NCBI GenBank assembly: GCA_022487055.1
Contig: JAKVJJ010000001.1
Span: 1-64,000, forward strand
Direction: 5' to 3'
From: Oscillospiraceae bacterium
Lineage (GTDB): Bacteria; Bacillota; Clostridia; Oscillospirales; Acutalibacteraceae
Length of the DNA: 64,000 bases
How positions within the stretch are numbered: position 1 is the stretch's first letter; each line of letters starts with the position of its first letter. Made by a program: the position numbers and the translations under genes. Below are positions 44,192-54,266 of the stretch, one piece after another. A model generated the notes under the pieces. That model saw only the letters and a list, made by a program, of their open reading frames with translations, did not search any database and was not told where the DNA came from.

Positions 44192-45582
44192 TTAGCAAGC
44201 CTGTTTGGAAGGACTTTGAGCGGCAAGCAGTTGAGACAGTGACTGGAGTAATTCCGGCGACTTTGAAAGTTGGTTCACCAGGGAACCAATATCCACGGCA
44301 GGCGATTCCTGAGGAGCTTGGACCTGACGGAGATCGGGATTCGCGTAAAAGGTCGTTTCGAATTTCTGTGCGTTGACCTTTCTGTCTTCGTCCAGAATGT
44401 GTGCATAGATTTTGGTAATCATTTCAGTTTCCGCATGACCTGTGTCTCCCTGCGTCGCTTTCAGATCTCCATGATTGAGCTTTAATTTGTAAGTCGTACT
44501 GGAATGCCGTAAACTGTGGAACACAACGTTCGGCAGACCGGCTTTTTCTTTTAGTTTGGAGAAATCCTTTAGGATGATTTTGTCCTCACAAGGCCTTCCA
44601 TTGGGTTGGGCGACAACAAGGTTAAAATCTTGATATTCGTCTCCGAGAAAATTTTTCATTTCATCTTGCGATTTCTCTTCCACTTGCGGAGAATATAGGC
44701 CAAAGTTTTTGGAAGCCAGATTTTACGGATGCTGGATTCTGTTTTGGGCTTTTTGAGAATTAACCGGGTGTGGGTATTGCAGAGCAATGGCTGAAAGGTG
44801 TAATAGATGTCCCGTTCCCCAAGCATTTCAATGGCGCGTGCGGATGCACGGGTCAGCTCTTTATCAATGTAGATCCATGCGTCATCTTTCGCAATGTCCT
44901 CATCTGTGATATGGACGTTATTCCAAGTCAGCCCCAAAATTTCTCCCATCCGAAGCGAACAGGCAAACGCCAGATTAATAGCAACGTATAATTTGCTGTC
45001 TGTGCAATGATCCAAAGCCACACGAATCATACCCGCTGTCCAGATGTCCCGTCTTTTGTAATCTGTTTTCGGCAGAATCGGATTTTGAAACGGATTTTTT
45101 CCAATCAGTTCCCAACGGACCGCCTGTCCAAAGGTACATCGCAGCAGCTTGCTGACTTTTTCAATCGTTTTATCCGTTACGTATTTGCTGGTTGGCTTCC
45201 TGGTACGTGCTGCTACACTGTGCGTCTTGCGCAACGTTTGGATGTACTTGTCCACAACTCTCGTTGTGATGGATTGAATCTTCAAATCGCCGATGACGGG
45301 GTTGATGTAGTTTGCTATCAGGGCACAACTGGCGTCGTACATGGAAACGCCCCATTTCTTTTCGCCGTAAATGGTCACAAAGTCGTGCAGAAATTCGGAA
45401 ACCGTCTGACTGGTCGGCGGGACGTAAGTACCGGATATCAGCTCGTTTTCCACCTCCGCTTTACGTTTTAGGGCATCCTTGTAAGTGTGATACGTTTCCC
45501 ACTTCTGACTGGTTTTGCCTTCTTCATCGGTAAAATTGTATACAACGGAATACGCTTTTTTGCGTTTGATAATGGTAGCCAT
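44192..45582 (-). pseudogene. Tyrosine integrase split by a single-base frameshift
   Basis: N-terminal ORF ends ...LAYILRKWKRNRKMK*, C-terminal ORF begins in another frame ...EEKSQDEMKNFLGDEYQ...HSLRHSSTTY; breakpoint near 44680. Confidence 0.85.
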
Positions 45583-45604
45583 ACTTTTTCCTCCCATTGG
45601 ATGA

Positions 45605-45919
45605 TTACAGATTTTGACGATCCAGCCAATCATCAAAGGATTTTTTGGATACCCGTATGGACGTACCAATGCGTACTGTCTTGAAACTCCCCTGCCTGAC
45701 AAGATGATAAGCGGAAGAACGGCCAATGTCGAGAATGTTGGCGATTTCTTCTACTTTGTAGGTTCTCTTGGATGCTGCCGGGGCATTTCGATTTCTATCG
45801 GCGATAATCTGCTGCATAAACTCCTTCCTCCTTTGTGCTTGCCGATAGTATGCTGTTTGATGTCTTGCAATTTCATTGTAGGCCAACATTCTATCTTTTT
45901 TCAATGTTGTCAAAAGCAT
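45605..45919 (-). CDS. Excisionase / MerR-like HTH DNA-binding protein
   Basis: YKVEEIANILDIGRSSAYHLVRQGSFKTVRIGTSIRVSKKSFDDWL, adjacent to integrase; in-frame Met start near 45817 also possible. Confidence 0.8.
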   Translation of the reverse strand: MLLTTLKKDRMLAYNEIARHQTAYYRQAQRRKEFMQQIIADRNRNAPAASKRTYKVEEIANILDIGRSSAYHLVRQGSFKTVRIGTSIRVSKKSFDDWLDRQNL

Positions 45920-46110
45920 GGACTTGGAAACTAAGGCGCAAATCGCTTCCCCTGAGACATATCGTGAAACTCAAATGAATTTAGCTGCTGTATTGTACAT
46001 TTTGCCATTTTATAATAAAATAAAAGGGAATCATTATTATGATACGCTGAGTCGGTGTTTCACGCTGCGCTGCTGATGCACTGATAGAAAATAAAAGGAG
46101 CAAACGATTA

Positions 46111-47865
46111 ATGCCAACACTGGAATGGACGGGAAAAGACAAAGTCATCAACCACCATCAGGAAGTTCCTTACAGAGTGTTGGAACGTCAATATACTTAT
46201 CTGGGGCATGGGCAAACGGGAAATGAAATTCCCGATGGAAATAAGATCATCCACGGAGACAATTTGGAGGCGCTGAAAGCGCTGCTGCCACAGTATGAAG
46301 GCAGAATCAAGTGTATCTATATTGATCCGCCTTACAATACCGGGAATGAGAATTGGGTTTACAACGACAATGTAAACGACCCAAAAATCAAGAAATGGCT
46401 GGGTCAGGTTGTCGGAAAAGAAGGCGAAGACCTTAGCCGCCATGACAAATGGCTCTGCATGATGTACCCAAGGCTGAAACTGTTGCAAAGGCTGCTTGCC
46501 AATGATGGGGCAATATTCATCAGTATAGATGATACAGAGCTTGCTAATCTGCGATTGATCAGCGACGAGATATTTGGAAGCAGCTGCTTTGTGTCAAACA
46601 TTTCTTGGCAAAGGACATATTCGACCAGAAATGATTCCAAGGGTATTGTGAACGAAGTCGAGCATATCCTTGTCTACAGCAAGCAACCGGGATGGAATCC
46701 AAATAAGTTGCCACGTACAAAGGCAATGGATTCTAAATATAAAAACCCCGATAATGATAAAACACCTTGGACCAGCAGTGACGCGTTTGCCCCAAATGCA
46801 GCAACTCATCAAGGTATGGTCTATGCAATACAACATCCGTTTAGTGGTCAATTGATTTATCCATATAAAAGTGCTTGTTGGCGGTATCAACAAGATGAAA
46901 TGCTGGAGATAATGCGCGGCTGGTGCAACTATGAATTAAAAGATCTCCATGATGAACGTGAACGTGCCGCCGTTTGCGGGATTTCGGAAAACGAAGTGCG
47001 TCAGGGTGTTATGGGGATTGTTTTATCTGATCCGATAGACATTTCAGCAGCTAAAGCAAAACAAGTCCTCAAAAGAGGTCAATGGCCACGGCTCTATTTT
47101 ACTAAGGCTGGGAAAGGCGGAATGCGGCGGAAAACATATCTTAAAAATGTTGGTGGTAGGCTTCCGACAAATTTTTGGCCCTATACAGAGGTCGGTCACA
47201 CCGATGAGGCCAAGAAGCAAATATTGGCTGTATTTGATGGTAAGGCCACATTTGATACTCCAAAGCCAACGCGCCTTATTGAACGTATTTTGCAAATCGC
47301 CTCAGACTCGGATTCTATCATTCTTGATTCCTTTGCCGGTTCCGGCACAACCGCACAGGCCGTGCTCAATACGAATAAGGCCGACGGCGGTCACAGAAAG
47401 TTCATCCTTGTTGAGATGATGGACTATGCCGAAACGATCACGGCAGAGCGCGTCCGTCGGGTAATCGACGGATACGGCGAAGGCAAAAACGCTGCGGAAG
47501 GCACCGGCGGCAGCTTCAGTTATTACGAGTTGGGACAGCCTCTGATGCATACCGACCACACCCTCAATGAGGATGTACCAACCGAGAAGATACGGCAATA
47601 CGTATATTTCATGGAGACTAAACAGCCGATGGGACAGGTCAATCAAGACGAACCTTACCTGCTGGGCCGTCATAAAAATGCCGCTTATTACTTCTACTAT
47701 GAAAAGGAGCAGGCCACGATACTAAATCACGATTTTCTTGCTACTGTTCAGACAAAAGCGGAGAACTACGTTATTTACGCTGATCTGTGTACTCTCAGCG
47801 AAGAAGAACTGCAAGATGCCCATATCACGTTTAAAAAAATACCGCGCGATATTTCCAAGCTGTAA
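46111..47865 (+). CDS. mod: Type III restriction-modification methyltransferase (Mod), beta-class
   Basis: DPPYNTGNENWVYND and FAGSGTTAQAV motifs; followed by res. Confidence 0.92.
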   Translation: MPTLEWTGKDKVINHHQEVPYRVLERQYTYLGHGQTGNEIPDGNKIIHGDNLEALKALLPQYEGRIKCIYIDPPYNTGNENWVYNDNVNDPKIKKWLGQVVGKEGEDLSRHDKWLCMMYPRLKLLQRLLANDGAIFISIDDTELANLRLISDEIFGSSCFVSNISWQRTYSTRNDSKGIVNEVEHILVYSKQPGWNPNKLPRTKAMDSKYKNPDNDKTPWTSSDAFAPNAATHQGMVYAIQHPFSGQLIYPYKSACWRYQQDEMLEIMRGWCNYELKDLHDERERAAVCGISENEVRQGVMGIVLSDPIDISAAKAKQVLKRGQWPRLYFTKAGKGGMRRKTYLKNVGGRLPTNFWPYTEVGHTDEAKKQILAVFDGKATFDTPKPTRLIERILQIASDSDSIILDSFAGSGTTAQAVLNTNKADGGHRKFILVEMMDYAETITAERVRRVIDGYGEGKNAAEGTGGSFSYYELGQPLMHTDHTLNEDVPTEKIRQYVYFMETKQPMGQVNQDEPYLLGRHKNAAYYFYYEKEQATILNHDFLATVQTKAENYVIYADLCTLSEEELQDAHITFKKIPRDISKL

Positions 47866-47876
47866 GGGGTGGGACG

Positions 47877-50486
47877 ATGGAACTGAAGAATTATCAGAAA
47901 AACACTTTGAAAGACTTGGCTTCCTATCTTCATTTTCTGGATGCCGATCACGATATGGTGAAAGCCTATGAGGATCATTGGAAATCGAAAGACGTGCGTG
48001 TCGGTATTGGGGGAATACAGCCATATCGGAATACCATCCCGGGTGCTCCCCATGTTTGCTTCAAAGTCCCTACTGGGGGAGGAAAAACATTTCTTGCCTG
48101 CGCTTCCCTGAAACCGATTTTTGAAGCCATGCCAAAAGGCAGGCCATGCGTTGCGGTATGGCTGGTTCCATCCAATGCAATTCTGGAACAGACAATCCGG
48201 AATCTCGACCATGCCGATCATCCGTACCGGCAAAGATTGGACTTCGATTTTTCCAGCCGTGTGATGGTGTACACCAAAGAGCAGCTTTTAGAAGCGCAGA
48301 ATTTCAGCCCGGCCGATGTGAACACACAACTGTCTATCTGTGTGCTTAGCTATGATTCTTTGCGAAGCAGCAAAAAGGATGGTCGCAAAGTTTATCAGGA
48401 AAATAGTCAACTTGCACCGTTCGTTAAGGATTATCCGACACCGGAAACTCTGATAAAAGATATCGACCCAACTGCTTTGATTCAGGTGCTCAATCAGCTT
48501 TCTCCTGTTGTCATTGTAGATGAAAGTCATAATGCCGAATCGGATTTGAGCGTGGAAATGCTCAATAATTTGAATCCCTCTTTTGTCCTTGATTTGACCG
48601 CGACCCCCAAGAACAACAGCAATATCATTTCCTATACTGATCCCAGAGAAATGAAAAAAGAACATATGGTGAAATTGCCCGTCGTTGTTTACAATCGTAC
48701 TTCCCGGCACGATGTGATTCATGATGCCATCCAGCTTCGCAATAATATTGAAAAGCAGGCACTGGACGAAGAACGGAACGGAGGTTCCTATATCCGTCCG
48801 ATTGTACTGTTTCAGGCACAGCCGAAAACAGACGAAGACAGTGAAACCTTTGATCGGATTAAGGATATGCTGGTTGATATGGGAATTCCCCAGCAGGAGA
48901 TTGCCATAAAGACTTCTAAAATCAACGATATCAAAGACAGGGATCTTATGAGCCGCGAATGTCCGGTGCGGTATATCATTACGGTAAATGCGTTGAAAGA
49001 AGGGTGGGACTGTCCCTTTGCCTATATTCTCGCTTCGCTGGCAAATAAAACGTCCACAGTGGACGTGCAGCAAATCGTAGGGCGGATTTTGCGGCAACCC
49101 TATGCAAAGCAGCACACAGGTCCATTGCTGAACACCTCCTTCGTTATGACTAGTTCCAATGACTTTCGGGATACGTTGGATCAGGTTGTAAAAGGGCTAA
49201 ACAATGCCGGTTTTAGCCGCCATGATGTTCGTCTGGGAGAAGAGACCCAAGCAGCCGCTCAGCCGCCTGAAGAACCACTGGTTCAGACTACCTTGGAAAA
49301 ACAGTCTCTCTCAGAAACCGACAATTTCGAAGATGTTGATCCTTCACGGATACGGGCTGCTTTGGAAAGCGAAAATCAGACTGCCTCGGAGCCAGTTCAA
49401 AAGATGGTGGAAGAGGCCGAACGGCAAAGCGCGGAATATAACGATGAGATTTCGCAAAGTGAAAGCAGGGGACTTTTAGGGGGCGAACTGGGCGATATGA
49501 TGAATCAGTTTACAATGCAGGAGACCTATGAGCCAGAGGCAAGTCAATTAAAAATTCCCCGGTTCTTTATCCAGACAATTCCCAGTTTGTTTGGCGGAGA
49601 TAAAACACTATTGACGAAAGAAACGCTCAGCGAGGGATTTTCGCTGAACGGGCAGGACGCGCAAATCAACTTTGAATTGGCAGCCGGTGAAATGTATCGG
49701 GTCGACCTTTCCGATCGTGGGGAAGCCGTTCCCAAATATCAGAAAGCTTCAAAAGATGAAAGTCAATATATCCAGAAATATTTAGCCAGCACGCCTGGTG
49801 CTGATAAATTAAAAGTATGTACGGATATGCTCTGTCAAAAAATCAATCACAATGACCGTTTGGATACGCGTGAAGTAAACGAATATGTAAAACGTGTGAT
49901 TGCTGGGATGAACGATGATGAAATTTCTACATTAGAAACATCCGTCCCCATTTACGCTAAAAAAATTGAAAAGAAAATTGAGGTGCTGGAAGATATTTAT
50001 CGGGAAACGCAATTCAATAAATTGCTGGACAGCGGAAAGATAACCTGCCAGCCGTCTTTCGAACTTCCAAAAGTCATTACACCGGTAGACAACACGGATT
50101 CGATTACTAAGTCCCTGTATGAAGCGGAATGTAACGATATGAATGATTTTGAATTTCTGGCGATCAATACACTTGCCGCTTTGGACAGTATAAAATGGTG
50201 GCATCGGATCATGGAACGAAAGCCGGGTGAATTCATGATCAATGGGTTTATACATCATTATCCTGACTTCCTAATCATGACCAGAAATGGAATTCTCGTT
50301 TTGGTTGAAACCAAAGGGGAACATCTCTGGAATGACGAAAGCAAGGCAAAACTTCGGTTGGGACGCAAATGGGCAGCCCAAGCTGGCAGTAAATATCGTT
50401 ATTTCATGGTGTTTAAGGAAAAGACCATTCAGGAAGATGGAGCTTATACTTTGGATGAATTTGTCGATGTCATCAAGAAAATGTAA
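47877..50486 (+). CDS. res: Type III restriction endonuclease (Res), SF2 helicase + PD-(D/E)XK
   Basis: CFKVPTGGGKTFLA, VDESHNAE, C-terminal HYPDFLIMTRNGILVLVETKGEH. Confidence 0.92.
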   Translation: MELKNYQKNTLKDLASYLHFLDADHDMVKAYEDHWKSKDVRVGIGGIQPYRNTIPGAPHVCFKVPTGGGKTFLACASLKPIFEAMPKGRPCVAVWLVPSNAILEQTIRNLDHADHPYRQRLDFDFSSRVMVYTKEQLLEAQNFSPADVNTQLSICVLSYDSLRSSKKDGRKVYQENSQLAPFVKDYPTPETLIKDIDPTALIQVLNQLSPVVIVDESHNAESDLSVEMLNNLNPSFVLDLTATPKNNSNIISYTDPREMKKEHMVKLPVVVYNRTSRHDVIHDAIQLRNNIEKQALDEERNGGSYIRPIVLFQAQPKTDEDSETFDRIKDMLVDMGIPQQEIAIKTSKINDIKDRDLMSRECPVRYIITVNALKEGWDCPFAYILASLANKTSTVDVQQIVGRILRQPYAKQHTGPLLNTSFVMTSSNDFRDTLDQVVKGLNNAGFSRHDVRLGEETQAAAQPPEEPLVQTTLEKQSLSETDNFEDVDPSRIRAALESENQTASEPVQKMVEEAERQSAEYNDEISQSESRGLLGGELGDMMNQFTMQETYEPEASQLKIPRFFIQTIPSLFGGDKTLLTKETLSEGFSLNGQDAQINFELAAGEMYRVDLSDRGEAVPKYQKASKDESQYIQKYLASTPGADKLKVCTDMLCQKINHNDRLDTREVNEYVKRVIAGMNDDEISTLETSVPIYAKKIEKKIEVLEDIYRETQFNKLLDSGKITCQPSFELPKVITPVDNTDSITKSLYEAECNDMNDFEFLAINTLAALDSIKWWHRIMERKPGEFMINGFIHHYPDFLIMTRNGILVLVETKGEHLWNDESKAKLRLGRKWAAQAGSKYRYFMVFKEKTIQEDGAYTLDEFVDVIKKM

Positions 50487-50571
50487 AAATCAGTATCTTG
50501 ACGCTCTTAAGCGTTTTACGGGCATGGGAATGCTTTTGGCTTCCATCTGTTTTCTAAAATAAAACACCATG

Positions 50572-50605
50572 CGCCACAAGCCACAGGGGACCGCAGCTTG
50601 TGGCG
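50572..50605 (+). terminator. Putative terminator of res
   Basis: Perfect 10-bp arms cgccacaagc/gcttgtggcg, then gacgggtctttt. Confidence 0.55.
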
Positions 50606-51177
50606 ACGGGTCTTTTATTTCACCGCCTGAACGGCAGGAATAAACTTAGGCAGCTTCATTTTCGGTAAACATGGGTGTCACCCATGATACGATCACCCCA
50701 TTTTCAGCTTAATGTACCGTATTATCGGAACAGCGGGACTGTCCCATCGGCCCACCCCCAGTACAGGGAATATTCAGGTTTGCTTGCGGTTTTGGCGCTA
50801 AACGCGCCGCAAGCGTCCGTGATACCGCCGATAGGTGAACCAGCAGGTGTTGACTGCCGCAAGCCGTATTCGCAGTATCCCCCCGCCAAGGAGCTTATAG
50901 ACGGTTTCTTTTCTCATTGCGGATCATGGCGATCCGACCCACCGCAGGCCGGTTTGAAGGCGCAAATTTGTCGCTCGTACCTTTGATGTTATCGATTTGA
51001 CGGGTTTTAAAAACCCGCAGGCGGTCATGGCGTTCGCCCTTGTGTCGCTTTGTCGTTTCTCACGGCGCGCAATGGAAAGAAAGCCCGAATACTGGATATG
51101 AACCGGAGCTTGTCCGGCTGTTTTTCAAGGAACAGGTGAAAGAATTTCTTCTTCCACTATGTAGGAGGGAAATCGGG

Positions 51178-51588
51178 TCAATCAGTACCCATGTCGCAGA
51201 TTTTTTTAACTTTTTTAATTACCGCGTTGATTGACTTTTTAATGGTGCGCTGTGTGCGGCCTTCCATACGTGCTATCTCCGCAAAAGAGTACCCGCTCAG
51301 GTAATACGCGAAGCGCTTTTGTTGACTGGGCGTACAGGTGCGCATGCTGTTCCGGATTGTCCGAAATGTTTCCTGACGAAAAAATTGATTTTCCGCCGAT
51401 TCAGAAAGTGAAGTGGCCTCATTTTCCAGTATATAATCCTCCAGTCCCCGCTTATCTAAGTGGTTGCGCCTTTCATAGCGTTCACGCTCTATTTCTTTTC
51501 GTTCTTCTTCGAAAAGCTGGAAAATGTCAAAGGAGACCTCTATTGTGATTTCATGCCCTGTGATATCCTTTATTTTTACATAGTACAT
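51178..51588 (-). CDS. Sigma-70 region 4-like HTH protein (mobile element type)
   Basis: CTPSQQKRFAYYLSGYSFAEIARMEGRTQRTIKKSINAVIKKVKKI. Confidence 0.72.
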   Translation of the reverse strand: MYYVKIKDITGHEITIEVSFDIFQLFEEERKEIERERYERRNHLDKRGLEDYILENEATSLSESAENQFFRQETFRTIRNSMRTCTPSQQKRFAYYLSGYSFAEIARMEGRTQRTIKKSINAVIKKVKKICDMGTD

Positions 51589-51645
51589 AATGTTGTCCTC
51601 CATTTCATTCGGTTTACGGCGGATGGAACGAAAGACAACGGCGGA

Positions 51646-52007
51646 GATCTGCATCCAATGCAGATCGTCCTTTTATATAAGCATCTGCCCATTTGGTGCG
51701 ACACCAAATGGGCAGTATGGATTCTGTGAATCCTATTCTTATGATCTGACAGTGCTACTATGTAACTGGTATTCACCACAAAAAAGCAAAAGCTTTTTTT
51801 AACGCGTCAATATCTCCAGTTGCAAAGAAAAGAAGAATGGTTTCTGCTTTATTATGCCAGGCCGCTGTCCAGAAGCGGCCTGTACGTTCGAAGCGCTTTA
51901 CTGAGCAATGGATAAACACCTCCCAACCGAAGTTTGGGAGGTGTTTGCGTAAAATCAGCGTTACTTATCGCCAGCCAAACTTACGGTTTTTTTTGTAAGT
52001 TTGGCTG
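51646..52007. repeat. Cluster of seven inverted repeats (hairpin array)
   Basis: Arms/loops: 9/3 at 51646, 13/3 at 51686, 6/3 at 51719, 8/4 at 51780, 9/7 at 51858, 13/7 at 51914, 13/10 at 51972; all arms perfect. Confidence 0.85.
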
Positions 52008-52123
52008 ATTGTGTTACTCTGATTTTTTAAAAATTGATTCATAAGTTCCTATTTATCAGGAGCTAACGAAACCTTCTATTCAATGGAGTAGAACTGTAAA
52101 ATGTTATTTGAGGTGAACTGTCA

Positions 52124-52447
52124 ATGCCAGATATATCAGACCAACTGGGCAGCATTTTAAAAAATGCCCGAAAAAGCCGAAAATTAACGCGAGATCAGCT
52201 GTCTGAAAAAATCCACATTTCATATAGATATCTTACGGCAATCGAAAATGAGAACAAGAAGCCAAGTTATGATGTGCTTTTCAAATTGATACGCGAATTA
52301 GGCATATCGGCAAATGAGATTTTCTATCCGGAAAGCCAATCAAACGAGACACAAAGGGATTTATTGATTTTGCTATTGAACCAATGCGGTACATATGAGC
52401 TGGATGTTGCGACTGCCACAGTAAAGGCTTTATTAAAAAGAAAATAG
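52124..52447 (+). CDS. XRE-family HTH regulator
   Basis: LGSILKNARKSRKLTRDQLSEKIHISYRYLTAIENENKKPSYDVLFKLIRELGIS. Confidence 0.85.
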   Translation: MPDISDQLGSILKNARKSRKLTRDQLSEKIHISYRYLTAIENENKKPSYDVLFKLIRELGISANEIFYPESQSNETQRDLLILLLNQCGTYELDVATATVKALLKRK

Positions 52448-52526
52448 AAGAGCTATTAATCTTGAACGTAATAATACATTTTTTCATTATATTTGCAAAA
52501 CGCACAACCAGAATTTACATAGAACT

Positions 52527-53206
52527 TTAAGCACCTTTTTCTTTATTTTCTATCACACGTGTCTCATCATCTATTCCAACAATGATTTTGTCACAGGTAT
52601 TTAGGAAAAGTCCGGCCTCCAACACACCGGAAATGGACTTTAATTTTTCAGATACATATTTGATATCAAATGATTTTCCAAGATGCAGACAACAATATAA
52701 TTATTGTTGTCTGTCATGTAGGGAGTATCAGAATTCATCCTAAGAGTAGGATGAAACGAAAGTACCTCTAATTTTCTGATTATATGAGTAAATCCATATG
52801 GAAGTATTTCTACAGGAAGTGGAAATGCCCATATAGTATCAACAATTTTACTTGAATCCATTATCCAGATAACCTTATTTGCAATCTTTGAAACTATTTT
52901 TTCCCGAAACAGTGCTCCGCCGCCGCCTTTTATTGCATTAAAATGTTTATCTATTTCGTCAACACCATCAATTGCCAAATCAATTTTCGCGACTTCATCT
53001 ATCGAGATTTCAAGTATATTGAATTTTTTAGCAAGACTTGATGTCCTTCTTGAAGTTGGGACAGTTTTTATATTTAGTCCTTGTTTAACTAATCTTCCGA
53101 CTTGTTCGATTAAATAATATACAGTTGAACCAGTACCAAGACCGACAATCATATTATCTTTGATGTAATCAACTGCCTTTATTCCAGCCATCCTTTTTTC
53201 CTGCAT
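52527..53206 (-). pseudogene. rpiA: Ribose-5-phosphate isomerase A, frameshifted near its C-terminus
   Basis: VGLGTGSTVYYLIEQ, KGGGGALFREKIV; after NNNYIVV the homologous LHLGKSFDIKYVSEKLKSISGVLEAGLFLNTCDKIIVGIDDETRVIENKEKGA* continues in another frame. Confidence 0.8.
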
Positions 53207-53305
53207 AGTTAATACCTCCGCATATATAAAATCATCAAAAATTAAACCGAGGACTTGAATATCGATCAAGCTCTCGGTTTAATTGGTCAAGATGGATTCC
53301 TCTTG

Positions 53306-54096
53306 AAGTCCGTTACATAGCCTTGCTGATATTTACGCAAAATCTACTTTAAACAGCATTCGCGTTGTAATTCATAAAGCATTTGAGGCTGCCAGCAAGA
53401 TTCCATCATTCAATACTCAACCGATAGGGAAACTGTACATACCCAAAAAGGCAGCGCAGAAAAAGGTTCATGCACTCTCGCGGACAGAACAAGAAGTTGT
53501 TGAAGATGCCGCGCATAGAACGTTATTAGGTCATGTTGCAATCTTTTTCATGCGCACCGGGCCTGAGAGCGGAAGAATTTTGCAACCTGCAATGGAACGA
53601 TTACAACGCTAAAAAGCAAATCATATATGTTCGCAAAAGCAAAACTGAAGCTGGAATACGTCCGGTACCGCTTGTAAAAGAAACACAGCAAATTCTGCTA
53701 GTACAGCACAAAAGCCGCTTTGATAATCATATTTTTCACTGTTCAAACGGAAATCCAATTTCCATATCGTCTTTAGAGAAACTTTATCTGCGGCTGCGTC
53801 GGTTAACTGGCATTCCATTTATTACAACTCATGTTTACCGACATACATTTGCTACTCGTGCTCTGGAAGATGGTATGAACGTAAAGGCATTGTCGCAAAT
53901 TCTCGGCCACACGGACGTTGCTTTCACAATTAAGCGTTACTGCTCACCTGACGTGGCTTTCCTACGGGAACAAGGTGATAAAATTGATATGCTGCAAAGA
54001 AAACCATCTGGCGAGCCTCTGACAGTGCTAGTCAGTCAGCAAGCGCAGATGATTGAAAATTTACAAAAAGTCATTGAACAGCTGCAGCACTGCTAA
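53306..54096 (+). pseudogene. 5'-truncated, frameshifted tyrosine recombinase
   Basis: Frame 1 LADIYAKSTLNSIRVVIHKAFEAAS...FFMRTG then frame 2 LRAEEFCNLQWNDY...THVYRHTFATRALEDGMNVKALSQILGHTDVAFTIKRY. Confidence 0.82.
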
Positions 54097-54113
54097 AAAG
54101 GAGGGGGGCAGGA

Positions 54114-54134
54114 AGTGCGACATAATGTCGCACT
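54114..54134. repeat. 21-bp perfect palindrome
   Basis: agtgcgacat-a-atgtcgcact. Confidence 0.9.
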
Positions 54135-54143
54135 AAAAAGCGA

Positions 54144-54181
54144 CGGCTCACTGGTTTTCTAACTTAACCAGCGAGCCGTTT
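54144..54181 (+). terminator. Terminator after recombinase remnant
   Basis: cggctcactggtt...aaccagcgagccg then tttctattttt. Confidence 0.65.
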
Positions 54182-54266
54182 CTATTTTTCTATATCATTT
54201 ATTTGCTGCTTTGTGAAGAAGACTTTGCGCTGCGCTCTTGTATAGACTTCTGCGCGTTACTGTCGT

